Below are positions 42,001-54,700 of a DNA stretch of 64,000 bases, piece after piece. A model generated the notes under the pieces. That model was given only the letters and a program-made list of their open reading frames with translations. It was not told the DNA's origin and did no database searches. Made by a program: the position numbers and the translations under genes. Source of the stretch: Brachypterus glaber (lineage: Eukaryota; Arthropoda; Insecta; Coleoptera; Kateretidae); contig OY294048.1 of NCBI GenBank assembly GCA_958510825.1, positions 10,619,589 through 10,683,588 on the forward strand. Reading direction: 5' to 3'. Every line of letters begins with the position of its first letter. Within the stretch, counting starts at the first letter, position 1.

Positions 42001-42790
42001 TAGTATATTATTTACCAAGTGAGAGAAGTTTAACATTTTTGACCTGCGTCAAATTGCGGGATGAGCTCGCCAGCGCGAAGCCCGCAAGACGCGGTCTAAA
42101 ATGTTAAATCTTCACTCACGTGGAAAATATAGTATTTTTTTCACTACCAGTACAATTAATTAGCTATTTATTTATTTATTTTACTAAAATTTAATGAAAA
42201 AGCTTATAAATTTAAAATATCACGCTGGCCGTTCGCGGCCATTAAAAAAACAAATGAATAACTTCAAGTTAGTAAGAGTTTCCGTGTTAAGTGTAATAAA
42301 ATATATAAAAATGGAAAGTGAAATGCAAAGTGATGATTCTGGTACTCCCCCCGAAATAAGGGGACAGGCGAAAACTATGAGGGAGAATCTATTGCCTCAA
42401 AAATCAATATATGGGGGTTGTACCTCTAGTAATCTATTATCTTTAGGGTAATATATGTATTGGTGGAATATAATGGACCAATGATTTTCACTTTTCGAAG
42501 TGTTTTTTGTAAAACATGTTTAATAGGTACTAATTTAGTTAATATTTTTTAATTTATCATGCAATAAATAAATTTGGTTCCTAAAGACACTTGTAAATAG
42601 CAATGTAATTTAATAATTAAGTGAAACGTCAGATACCAAAACAGCTGAATAAAAATTCATTATTAACCATGGTGCAATTTCATTATTTTTAGAACCTCTG
42701 ACGTCATAGGTAGAGAAATAATATTTCTATCAACGAAAGGAGCAGTAATAAAGATGTGGTTTTAGGCTGGTGGTGAAAAAAATATTATAC
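42001..42790 (+). mobile_element. Element A, copy 1: DNA-transposon relic with a vestigial exon
   Basis: The left side is a long hairpin (AGAAGTTTAACATTTTTGAC ... TCTAAAATGTTAAATCTTCA). TATTTTTTTCACTACCAG at 42135 and CTGGTGGTGAAAAAAATA at the right end are inverted. A copy at 54126-57481 shares both. A short frame from ATG 42311 (MESEMQSDDSGTPPEIRGQA...) is conserved in both and may be the first exon of a lost transposase. Confidence 0.7.
42311..42451 (+). pseudogene. Vestigial N-terminal exon in element A
   Basis: Encodes MESEMQSDDSGTPPEIRGQA, then KTMRENLLPQKSIYGGC and stops after NLLSLG. The copy at 57002 has the same sequence with Pro to Ser and Met to Val changes and an earlier stop. 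The start has the look of a transposase leader, but I cannot assign a family. Confidence 0.45.
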
Positions 42791-43486
42791 TTACTATGTG
42801 CTTTGCTGGTTCAAAAATTAGGTTTGGTGCTGTTTTGTAATAAATTAGCGATTCAAACCAATTTATTTGATTTTAACAAAGAAAACCTTTAAAATTAACA
42901 TTGTTATAACAATTTATACATAACTTAACATTTATCATCTTCGTCCATTTTTTTGACGTTTGTGTCAACCATATTAAAAAACAATTGAAATCGCGATAGC
43001 CATGAAACTGACTTTTCGCAATTTATTTTAGGCATCTTGATTAAATTACGAAAATAAAACAACCGATTTTAGACGCGTGGTTTTTAATTTTAATTTTATC
43101 TACCTACCTAAATTATGTTTGGTCCTGCAAAAAATAGTGTATATACCTCAGGACTAAACTTGGCTGTTTTAGTCCCTTGCATTTCTGTTTGCCTCGCTCG
43201 CTACTCTCGCTCAGGAAACACTAATGCAGCGGGACTAAAACAGCCAGTTTAGTCCCTTGGTATATAAATAACTATTTTTGCACTTTTGACCGATTTTATG
43301 ATAATTTCCTCAACTTTAAAGCGATTTTATTTACATTAAGAATCAAATACAGAGCGTTTTTAAAGGTTTTTTTTTATGGGGGTCTAAAATTATCGTCCGT
43401 CTGTCCGTAATTTCGTCTTCACATAGCATTTTTCAAAATCCACAAATAACGTCCTGGACAAAAAATCTTGGATGTAAACACGTTTC

Positions 43487-44065
43487 GGCAGACTAACATC
43501 TCTACTCTAAATTTCTCTACTCCCTAACATCCCTACTCCATAACATCCCTACTCCATAACATCCCTACTCCACAACAACTCTACTCCGTAACATCTCTAC
43601 TCCATAACATCTCTACTCCGTAACAACTCTACTCCACACTATATGCACTTTATTAGCCACTTAATAATAAATGAGCAGTTCAAAGAACAAAGAATCTTCT
43701 TCTTCTAGATTATTTTATTTTTTTCCTAGAAAACGTTTATCTTTAAATGTAAATCTAGAACAATCATAAATGAATTATTCTAAAAGCAACAATGACCGCG
43801 TACTCTTAACATGCACTAATATGTAATTACTTACGTAAGTAATTAATAAACTGAATTCATTTTTGACAGTGACTTAGCATGACAAATATTGTTTTGAGTT
43901 AAGACAAGTGGCTAATCGAGTGTCTATAGTGTGGAGTAGAGTTGTTACGGAGTAGAGATGTTATGGAGTAGAGATGTTACGGAGTAGAGTTGTTGTGGAG
44001 TAGGGATGTTATGGAGTAGGGATGTTAGGGAGTAGAGAAATTTAGAGTAGAGATGTTAGTCTGCC
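43487..44065. mobile_element. FB-like foldback element: inverted repeats made of 16-bp tandem units, 8-bp target duplication
   Basis: Left arm 43487-43642 (156 bp) and right arm 43926-44065 (140 bp) are near-perfect reverse complements, starting GGCAGACTAACATCTCTACT. They consist of tandem variants of AACATCTCTACTCCGT. The left arm has exactly one more unit than the right. CACGTTTC flanks both ends (43479-43486, 44066-44073). The 283-bp middle has no coding frame. The architecture matches Drosophila FB elements, with an 8-bp duplication of the hAT type. Confidence 0.9.
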
Positions 44066-44930
44066 CACGTTTCAAGAAAAATTACGCAAATTTTTCAACT
44101 GCCTGTTTATCTGATGTCAGACAGGGGCGCCCGCAGGATAATTCGTAGAGGTTTTAAGCCTATTCATATTTTCAACAGTATATAATAAATCCTCGAATAA
44201 AATGTTAGCCAGAATTTTCGCCTATGGGGCAGGCAATTTTTTTTAATTTGTAGAGGAAATTTTATAAATTTTTGGCATAAGCCTAGGTGCCTTAGGTTTT
44301 GCATTTCGTCCCCTTTATACCTAAAACTTCAAATATCTATACTCTGGGTTTTAGAGGAAACCTCAACACAATATTTTTTTTTTAAATATTGAGGTTTCAC
44401 ATTTCCCATACACTTCAGAATTTAATATGCAAATTACTAAAATATATCAATTAAAATCGTGATTATTTGTAATCAAGTTTATAAGTTAAAATTAGCACCG
44501 CCGGAATTTTTTTTCATAATTTTCAGCATAGGTAACGCATTTAACATATACCCCAGAGTTCAAAAAGTAAAAAACTTTTAAAAGCCGAGAGATCTTCCTA
44601 AAATTTAACAAATTTATATTAATCGCAGGCGATTTTTTTATAATTTTTACCGTTACGCATTTTTTAAAGACGTTTTAATTAACATTTTTCCCATTACGTC
44701 ATTATTAGTAATTATATTAGTGCCGCAGGAGAAAACTTTTATAAAACGTTTTCCAACAACTATTTTAAATATTTTATTAAAAGTTTTCCTAAGATTTAAT
44801 TTTGGATCGCTGCCCCACAGATCGCTCGTAACTGAGGACCTGTGACTGCATTATTGTCCAAACCATCTTAACAAGTCTAAGGACCAAACGCCTTAGGATT
44901 ACATACCAGTAATTGTTATTGTTACAGACC
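44066..44930. other. Intergenic AT-rich DNA
   Basis: No gene, RNA or clear repeat recognised. Confidence 0.4.
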
Positions 44931-46095
44931 AGTAATTTAAAATTAATACACTAATAATTACTCAAGTAAATAATTATTTTTTGGAAAATAATTTACAACC
45001 CTTACAGGAATGTTTTAGTAATTATTACTGGCAGTAATACTAGTGATAAATTGGCAAATAATTAATTACTGCCTATGATTTATCACTTATTTAATTTATT
45101 TATTATTAAATAATATAAATTTATTATTGGCAGAAATTAATTACTTGCCAAATTATTACTAGTTTTAAACACTTCTGGAAATTTATTATTGGCAGTAGTG
45201 TATTACTTGCCAATTTATGACTACTTTGGTTTATTACTACTAGTAATTAACCAATACAAGCGCAGTCGAGATAGATACAAATCGATACAAATACAATATA
45301 ATAAGTACAATAAATATAAGACTCTTTATTTGTGAACAAAATAGATAAGAATTTTTGTAAATGGGCAAAAATCCTTGATCTTCCGGAATCTTGCGGAATT
45401 GAGTTTCAACCGGTTATTATTACTTATATACCTAATAATAATTCTCAGTAATATTAACACTAGTAATAATAATAATTGTCAATAATAATAACACTAGTAA
45501 TAAATTGACAAATAATTAATTACTGCCAATAATAAACTACTAGTAGTGACAATTAAAACTAGTTATATATTGACAAGTAATTAATTTCTGGCAGTAATAA
45601 ATTTATATTACGTAATTATAAATTACTTAAAAAACTGATAAATCATTGGCAGTAATTAATTACTTGCCAATTTATCACCAGTATTACTGCCAGTAATAAT
45701 TACTAAAAAACTTCGGTGAGGGAAGTACAATAAATATAATAAAAGACAACTCTTGCTTAGTGGTAGTAGTAGTAGTAGTAAATTTTTGGGTTGGCCAAAG
45801 CCGGACAACTTGCTTTATTTTTGAACGAATTAGGAACAAATTTTCGTGATGGCTAAATGACTTAACAAACCTTCCAGGATTGGGTTTTTAAATCCGTAAG
45901 CCTATTGGACCCTCTCAGTAATTATTGTAATAATTATCATTAACAGTAATAATTACTAGGTACTAATGATAAATTGACAATTACCAATTTATTTAAATTA
46001 GTAATTAATCAATAATTATAATCAATTATAATTGTCGTCAGTAATTAATCACTCACCAATTTATCACTAGTAGTAATTATTATATATTAAATTAG
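44931..46095. repeat. Cluster of decayed TAATTACT/GGCAGTAAT foldback repeats
   Basis: Three related blocks (44931-45260, 45415-45720, 45905-46095) are built from AATTACTGCC, GATAAATTGGCAA and TTGCCAATTTATCAC in both orientations. The second ends in inverted CAGTAATACT-type arms. A fourth block is at 50540-50780. (GTA)n microsatellite at 45763-45780. Confidence 0.65.
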
Positions 46096-46135
46096 TAAAA
46101 AAAACTGTCAGGGTATAGAAATCTCCCCTGGTGGA

Positions 46136-46835
46136 AAACTACATAAATCTAACTTAACATAACATTAGATTGATGACATTTTTATGTTTAGTTTCAAACG
46201 TTATACAAAAACGTTATAAAATATATAAATCTAACCTTAAAAACTAACGTTTGACAGCAACGTTATAAAATACATAAATTTAACGTTAGTTTCCTAACCT
46301 TATTCTAATATTATCCACCAAAAGTCAAAATTATAGTAAGTCTGGCAACGCTGTACTAGAATTTAAAAAATATTTTAATATTCTGAATTTATAAATAAAT
46401 ATTAACTAATTAAATATAAAGTTTTTCTGAGAGGTAAACGTATTTATCAAAGTATAACAGCATATTACACGAAAAATATTTAAGGCCAGCTAAAAAGATG
46501 GCTATTTTATAAATAAATGTAACGAAATTATGTTTAAAAATATTATGATTGCTAAAATATACTAAGATTTATTTATATGAATAAATTTGTCTCCAGCTGC
46601 CATTTTATGATGCAGGTAGAAATTTCCTAGTTGGCCACGCCCCCTCCGAAAGTTAGAAATTAAACGTACTTATAACGTAATTCTAACTTAAAAATCTAAC
46701 GTTAGATTAACGTTTGTAACTAACGTTTGATTCTAACGTTAAAAAGCGGGAAATTTGCACATATTTTATAACGTACTTTTATACAGTTTTCTAACATTAG
46801 AAAAACGTTATTCTAACGTTAAATTTCTACTAGGG
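46136..46835. mobile_element. MITE family D, copy 3
   Basis: 700 bp, CCCTGGTGGAAAACTACATA to AAATTTCTACTAGGG. Shorter than copy 2 because internal repeat units are missing. Confidence 0.85.
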
Positions 46836-46990
46836 TCCTTTCATTGACTTTGCCCATTGTACATTTTTGCCACCATTATAAATTAATCTTCACCTCTCTT
46901 TAATGGCATACTCAAATTTAGTGAACTGAATTGTATTTTATTATATTAGTCATAGTTAGGGTTTGTTATGAACAATAAGATACCAGTGTA

Positions 46991-47036
46991 TCAGTGGTGA
47001 GAAATGATAAAATAGTGCGAATATCTAAAATTCCAG
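46991..47036 (+). other. Candidate 5' UTR exon of the plus-strand aminopeptidase-like gene
   Basis: TTCCAG|GTAAGT at 47036/47037 is a perfect donor with no coding frame before it. It can splice to the acceptor TTTTTTATAG ending at 48655, just before the start codon. TCAGT at 46991 resembles the insect initiator; a TATA-like TTATATTA lies about 50 bases upstream. The true 5' end is uncertain. Confidence 0.4.
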
Positions 47037-48655
47037 GTAAGTGTAATTTTACTTTCTCCTAAAGAGAAAGTGTTGTAATCGACTTAAAATTTCCTATATT
47101 TTTGCTCGGCTTGTGTTTTTCATTATTCGTGGCTCGATTCGTGAAGTTTTAAAAACAATATGAACTTTTTTCCTTCTGTCGGTCTGTCTGTGGACACGAT
47201 AACTTTCGACCCCTGAAACCTAAAGGGTAAAACTTTTAATAGAATTTGTTTATGTGAATATTATGGCGCGGATTGTATAATATACAATGTATATGGATAA
47301 TCATAGTGTGCTAGGTGTATACAAAAATATCAACTTCAAGCGGAGTTTGATTTTTCTTTCTTTCGCATTGACGCGAGGTTTTAAATATTTACATTTTTAT
47401 TTCTTTTTATCTTGATTTTTTTAATGATTCTATTTAAACGAGTAAGGTGGGAAAAAAAGTTATCGATAAATAAAAATTAAAAACCTTTTAAAAGATAAAA
47501 ATCGAATGTCGGTTTTTTCTTTGAAAAACACCGATATATATACATATGTATAGTCAATATGTATAGTCAATATTGTTGTGTGTAACAAATTAGTCGTCAA
47601 ATGTTTTAATATAGTGACCTTTAAAAAAAATTCAATCATAATTCGGCAAAATTATTCCGTAAGCCTATGTTTCTGTGTTTATTTTCAACATTGATGAGTC
47701 ATAACTGAGTTTACGGTGAATACTGCTTATTATGCAAATTTTGCATGAATAATTACTTAAAAATGCATTTAAAATATTTTTTCTATTAATTTTTGCAATA
47801 GAAAAAAATATTTTACACGCAATTATACATGTAAAATTTGCATAAAAATGAAATAAGTTTATTACAAAAGCCATTTAAAGCTGTTGACAGTCTTTTGCAA
47901 AGTCTAAACGATATCCGAGTTGCATAAAATTTTGCAAGATTTTACCCAGGTGTAGGGTAAATACTAACGCGTGATAGAATTAAATATATAATAAAATAGC
48001 TGATAAAAATATGTAACATACAACTTATCTGTAAACGACAAACTACAAACGCTGTTTGATTTCGATACTATTTGTCAGAAAATAAATCTATACTTAAAGT
48101 AACGAAACAAATTAAAAATATATATATAAGTTAAAAAAATATGGGCTAAAATAGTAAAACTCGTGTAATTTTCCAGTTTTGGAGAGTTAGGACCAATGTG
48201 CGGCAATATGCGTGGATCGATTCACTTAAAATTTGGTATTTTGGTGTTTTAGGCATTGTTAAAAAAAGTTAAAAAAAATAAAATGTATATACTAATAGCT
48301 GTATACAGGTATATAAAACTTGTATAAAAAATATTTAAAAAAAAAAATAATTTTTACCTGTTTGGCATTTGTTTAAATTCTTTTCAATTAAAATAAAGTC
48401 CTGAGGATCGCGATCTATATTTTTAATTTAGTTTTTTTTTTAATTTAATTTAATTTTATAGGTAAATCGCATTCGAAATCCTTGTAAGAACATTAATATT
48501 AAAAAAAAACTAGATTTTTACTTTTATTCACATTGATCCATAATAGATTTCAAAGAAGCGTTCCGGGTTAAAGGTTTTAAGATTGTCTTTCTTAAATCCC
48601 CCCCTCCATAAATACGACTCTTCTTATTTTTAATTTATGTTAATATTTTTTATAG
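47037..48655 (+). other. Probable 5' UTR intron of the aminopeptidase-like gene
   Basis: AT-rich; contains the TTCTGTCGGTCTGTCTGTGG microsatellite module at 47175 and no exon-like sequence. Confidence 0.45.
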
Positions 48656-48706
48656 ATCAAGATGTCTTGGATATTCCTTTTTTTGACTTCGTTATTGTTG
48701 TTAAAT
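48656..48706 (+). CDS. Aminopeptidase-like exon 1 (signal peptide)
   Basis: ATG at 48662 in the context ATCAAGATG, good for insects. Fifteen codons, mostly Leu/Phe, end at donor AAT|GTAAGT. It gives a cleavable signal peptide, unlike the membrane anchor of the paralogue. Confidence 0.8.
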
Positions 48707-51700
48707 GTAAGTACCTAATACAAAACTATTCCTTATTGTGGAATACTAAAAAGATTTAATAAATGGTTACATTCGATAAACCGTTGCACTTAGATGTCAT
48801 TTAAAAAAATACATATGCCAAATTTCAGCTTAAAAAAAACGAAATTTGGTATCCACCTACTTCATTTTCTTTTTAATCAAAAACAAAATTCTGCGTCAAA
48901 TTTTAAACTCAAAACAATAAAGTTAGGCCCTAACTTCATTTAAAAGTTATAAAACAAAAATTATTGTTTTTTTTATAAACATTATATCGCCAAAATTGCA
49001 TAATGTAAGACTAGCTTTAGTAGAATTAAAAAAACATTTCAATATAAAAGTGTACAATGCGGTCCAAATGTCGTCACCCCTCATAACTTTTGAACGAGTT
49101 GAGATATCGACTTTAAATTTGTAACACGTAAATAAGACAACTTAATATAAACCATCTTTTGGCATATATTTAAATTAAATATTAATTAATATTATTAGCT
49201 TTTAAAATGTGGTCAGGGGTTGTAGATGGGAATTTTTAATGGATGATAATTTTCAAGCAAATAAAATTCTTCAACCATATATTTATAATTTTTTTAAACA
49301 ATGTAAAGATGTTGATTTTTTTTTTTTTTTTTGTAAAAAGTTTTTTCTGAGATATTTTTTGGACATTTTTATTTATATCATTTAAAATTAGTTTATAAAT
49401 AAAATTTACTAAGTAGTAAATGAAGTACTTCATTAATCATTTATCATTTTATTTTTTAAAGAAATTTTGACAAAAAATTCCATTTTCAGCCCCATTTTAA
49501 ACCCTCAAAAAATGAATAAAAAAATAAAAAATATATGGTAAAATAAAGAATTTTATGAGCTTTAAAACGATGTATCACACGACTCCTCTTTCTGTTAAAA
49601 AAATCCCCCTATTCCCCCCTGTCACAATTTAAACGTTACAAATATAAAAAATATTTAAAAAGATAGTTCAAGTTTTCTTATTTAGGTGTTTTAAATTTGA
49701 AGTCGATACCTTCACTCGTTTATAAGTTAAGTCGTTTATCCAAACATTTAGGTCGAAGCAAGATCAAGGCGAAGTATAGACCTTATCGCAGCCCATGGAC
49801 TAATATCAGATAACAAACTACCTAGGGATATAGCTCCCAAAGAATATATTTTATATATCCATCCAGTTTTGGATAAGGGATTTTTTAATGGAAGGGTATC
49901 GATTAATTTTACGATACAACAGCAAACTAGTTCCATTGCACTTCATGCACATGAAGATTTGGACTTGATTGAAATAAGTGTGAGGAAACTTTCCCCAGCT
50001 GAGAAAGAATTGTAAGTTAAATTATGAAAAGTGTGGTAGTTTGAACCATGCATGAGGCATTATGGTGGACCTTATTTTTTATTGTTTCTGCTGTATCTAG
50101 AATATCCTAAAAATATGAGGGTGATCAAACTTCTCTAAGGGTCCCAGTTGGACCCCTAAAATCGTGAAATTACGTAAAAATCGTAAAAAATCGTTGAAAA
50201 TGGACTGTACTTATGTATCAGTGAAAAATTTGAAAGCCTTGAGATCCTATTTTTTCCTTTTGAGTGTACAAAATTATATGTCAGATTTCAAAATGATCTT
50301 AAGATAGAATCTTTTGATCATTTTGAAATTTGGCATAATTTTGTACACTCAAAAGGAACAAATTAAGATTTCACAGCTTTTAAATTTTCCGCTGCTACAA
50401 AAAGTACAGTCCATTTTCAACGATTTTTTACGATTTTTGCGTAATTTCACGATTTTAGGGGTCCAATTGGGACTTTTTGACAATCCTAATAAGGCATATT
50501 CAGGGCCTTTTTAAGGGAAATGCTAATTGCTAATTACCCTCGCAGATTTTTTTTAGTAATTATTACGGGCAGTACTACTAGTGATAAATTGGCAAGTGGT
50601 TAATTACTTCCAATAATTTACCATTTATTAAGTTTATTATTATATAAAATTATTATTGGCAACAATTAATTACTTGCCAAATTATTACTAGGTTGTCACT
50701 ACTGGAAATTTATTAATGGCATAAATTTATTACTCGTCAACTTATCACTAGTTTAAAATATTACTACTAGTAATTTACTATTATAAGTAGAGCCCTAAGT
50801 TTTTAAGAAAATTAAGTAAATTTGACGTTAACATTTTAAGATTTAAATTCTTCGGCCCTAATTTTATGAAAAAACTACATTCTTTTTGTTTTAAAAGCCA
50901 ATCGATATGAAAGTACCGGATCTTAGAGTTTTTTCTGGTCGCAGAATAGAGCTATTAGATCTCGTTTTTGGGAAACACGGTGTCAAATTCACAAAAAAAT
51001 GCCAATTTTTCTAGAAAATCTGAAATTAATCTCTGGTTTCAGATTGGGATTTAGTAGCCCAAAATCTGTGAATCGATATAATATTATCACAATTGTGGGT
51101 TAACCCTCTTGGAAACCGAATGAATATATTCTTTCGTTTAGCGGTGTAATTAGACTCCCTTAACTTTAGAACGAGTTGAAATATCAACTTCAGTATCGGA
51201 CCACGTAAATGTTACACAGGCCCTTAAAGTTTGTATACTGTGGGAAAATTTGAAAACTTGGTAATTTTTCACCAAAAAGTTTCCAAAAATTGAAGTGATG
51301 AGCTTTTTTGTTATCACTTTTTTTTTCTCGGAAAAAGGTTGGTAATTCTTTAATAGAAAAAAATGTACTTTAATCCCCCCTCCAATAAATTATCTTCGCT
51401 ACGGCTCTGATCGTACAATACAAACCATCTTTTTGCGCATACCTGATTTAGCTTATAAAGTGTGGGCAGGGGGCGCCCCCGTTTGTGGCCTTAACGTATA
51501 CGCATGGGACGGATATTTTTTTAATTGAAAGGACACCCGTTAAAAAAAATCCCCCAGCTACCTGCCCAGATTTTAGAAGCAAAAATAACAAATATGCCAA
51601 TTGACAGTTTATGTTGTCTCGTTTAAGTATTCCGAATTTAAAGTTTATATCTCAACAGTTGAGATTCAACTTTAGTTAAGTGACCGCGCTCTATATTTTT

Positions 51701-54700
51701 ATTTGAAATTTAATTTTGAAAGAAGTAATTTTGATTTCCGTAAATAATTATAAAAGAAAATATTAGTGGTATATCGGACAGAAGAGAAAATTAGAAAAAA
51801 AGGCAGGTCTCAGTCTGGTTCGAATCCAGACTGAGACCTGACTTTTTTTCTAATTTTCTCTTCTGTCCGATATGCCAGTAATATTTTCTTTCATAATTAA
51901 ATTTTGTATAGAAATACGCAAAAAACATATCCACACAGTATAAACATAACAAACCACGAACGTGAAAAACAGCTGGTAACAATTTCATTGGCAGAGCCTT
52001 TAAAAGAAGGAGCAAATTTTGAATTGTCTATAATCTACACTGGGAAAATTTTCAACGACACCAGTGAAGGATTATTCAGAAGTAATTATGTGGATCCTCA
52101 AACCAAGGAGTTAAAGTGGTTCGCTGCCACGCATATGAGGCCCAATATGGCCAGGAGTTTATTCCCATGTTTTGATGAACCTGGATATAAGGTACCAATG
52201 GTTATACAAGTTGGAAGGCATACGAATAATTCGGTATTGGCCAATATGCCCTTGGAAAGGACTGAACCATTGTAAGTATGCAGTTGAGGTCGGGTCATGG
52301 TACCTACTCATTTTTCGTTTGAGTATTTTTTTTAATTTAGTATCTGAGGGAATGGGGGCTAATTTGGGACCATAAGAGAATTATAAAGTCAAATTATTTT
52401 ACAAAACATCTAATAGCCAGAGAAAACCCTTTTAAAGATCCGATAGGAAAAATCCTAGGATATTATCAACGTAAGAAATATCCTATATGATATTATAATT
52501 TATAAAAAGTATTTTTTTTTTTTAATTTAGTATCTGCGGCGGGGGTGGGGGCTAATTTATGACCTTAAGAGACTCATAATGTTGAAGTCAATTTATTTTA
52601 CAAAACTTCAAGTGGCCGGGGAAAATCCTTTAAAATTCAACATAAATATATTTTTTTTAATATCTGCCTGAGGGCGTTAGTTAGGATCTTTAGGAGAGAA
52701 TTTCCCGAATTCCAGGTGGCTACGGACCTGCTAATTACAGGATTTACTTTTATGTATTAGGAATATTTTATGAAAAGTTGAACAATTTGTTTATATGTTT
52801 TTTATTTATTTATGTTAGAGACAGCTGGGAATCCTGGGTTGTGGACACATTTGTAAAGACACCTCCAATGGCCACATTTTCAGTTGGAATTGTTATATCA
52901 GATTTTAGCTGTATCAAGAATGTAAAAGTGTTAAAACATAATCATACAATTACAGGGTTTAGTAAGTATATTTTAAATACCGTAAAATGGGGTTAGTTTG
53001 GCCGGCGGAGTAACTTTGGCCAAAACGAGTAACGAGTTTAAATTATTCTAAAACTATTAAGGAAATTTATGTCATTTTGAACCAAAATATTCGCGCCAAT
53101 TTTTTAGTAGAGATATTGGTTCAGTGGTTTTGTTTTAAATATTTTAACCCCGTAAGGTTCAGTAGTACTTTTATGAGGACTAAAATTACCAAATTAGGGT
53201 ATGTGACTAATTATAATCACCTAAATCGACTTCTATTATTAAATTTTACATTTTTCAAACAAAAAGTGATATTTTTAGTTATGACCATATACCAAAATTA
53301 GGCCATAATATATCGTTAGGGCATAATATATTCGTAATAAATATGTATACATCATACGCAATAATTGTTAATGAACTAAGTTATTCATAAGTTTTTTTAC
53401 CTTGAAATATTCACCTTAGGGAACGTTTAAGTATTACGTAACGCAAAATGTACCAAATTTCATACACTTGATACACCGGTGTATGAAGTGTATGAATTTT
53501 GGTACAATTTGCGTTACGTAATAATTGAACGTTCCCTTATCACGTACTAAAGTTATGATCAACATCAAAGCATCAACACATGTTTCACCACACTCTAAAT
53601 AGCTGTCAGGCGACATACTGGAATTTGTTTTCGCTTTGAGCTAACAAATTACGCAGGAGCTTTATGGGTTAAATAGTAATTATATACAATATATTGTATA
53701 CAGGCAGACAATAGTCTTATCTACCCTAGTTTATATAATATTTTTTTTAGTACTAGCACTATTTAACTATTTTTATTCAAATAATAAAATAAATTATTAA
53801 CAGAAATGATATTTCTTCAAATTTTCATAAAAACAAGTAGCCTTGATCAATGACATTTGCTCAAATAATTACTGAACTGACGTTTAAAAATTTAGTTTTT
53901 TTTTTTATTTTTTTCATAATATTTAGCTAATTATTTATTGTATTAATTGGTAATAATTATAATTAATTATATTTAATAAATAAAAAGTTATTTAAAACTA
54001 TTTTTTGGGTTTAATTAGTAAAAATTGTACAAAGAACTGAAACATCTAAAGTGGCAGAATTCAATTGTTTATAAAATTTACTTCTACTAGGAGAGGAAAA
54101 ATTATTATTGCTCTAGGTAAAGAATAGTATATTATTTACCAAGTGAGAGAAGTTTAACATTTTTGACCTGCGTCAAATTGCGGGATGAGCGCGCTAGCGC
54201 GAAGCCCGCAAGACGCGGTCTAAAATGTTAAATCTTCACTCACGTGGAAAATATAGTATTTTTTTCACTACCAGTATAATTAATTAGCTATTTAATTAAT
54301 TAATTAATAATGTTCTTTATTGGTTACCCAAAAGGCCATTGACCGAGGTTCTTCAGCCGTGTTAACAAAATATTGTAGAAGTTAACAAAAATATAGAATA
54401 TTAAAACTTAACATATTCAATGGATTGTAAAAAAAAAAGTAAAATATGTATATAAATAAACAAATAAAATATAAAGTAATGTTTGTATCAGTTCCTTATT
54501 TCCAGTAGTATTTGCAGTAGTGTTTTTTCGGGTAATTTTGCACGTGGAGGATTATTGTTTCTAGGGATACAGAAAAGGTTTAGGATATCGGAATTAAAAT
54601 CGGATCTAGCAAAATTTGTAGAGAGTGCGTGGAGTCGTTCAAGAACTGGAGGAGTAGAGGTTAGTTGCAGGAGTGAAGCGTTGGAAGGGTTGTGGAGTGG

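Larger units (their letters stand above)
41896..43272. mobile_element. Foldback MITE family B, copy 2, interrupted by element A
   Basis: The left part (GCACGACCAAGACTAAAACC to GATAATATTA, to about 42000) and right part (about 42791-43272, CTTTGCTGGTTCAAAAATTA to TTTAGTCCCTTGGTATATAA) are colinear with copy 3 at 58984. Element A sits between. The right end is a hairpin of GGACTAAACTTGGCTGTTTT / AAAACAGCCAGTTTAGTCCC. Confidence 0.82.

Noticed and set aside
43487..43642. CRISPR-like regular repeats
   Set aside because: Units are contiguous 16-bp tandem repeats without spacers, mirrored in a second arm, in a eukaryotic genome.
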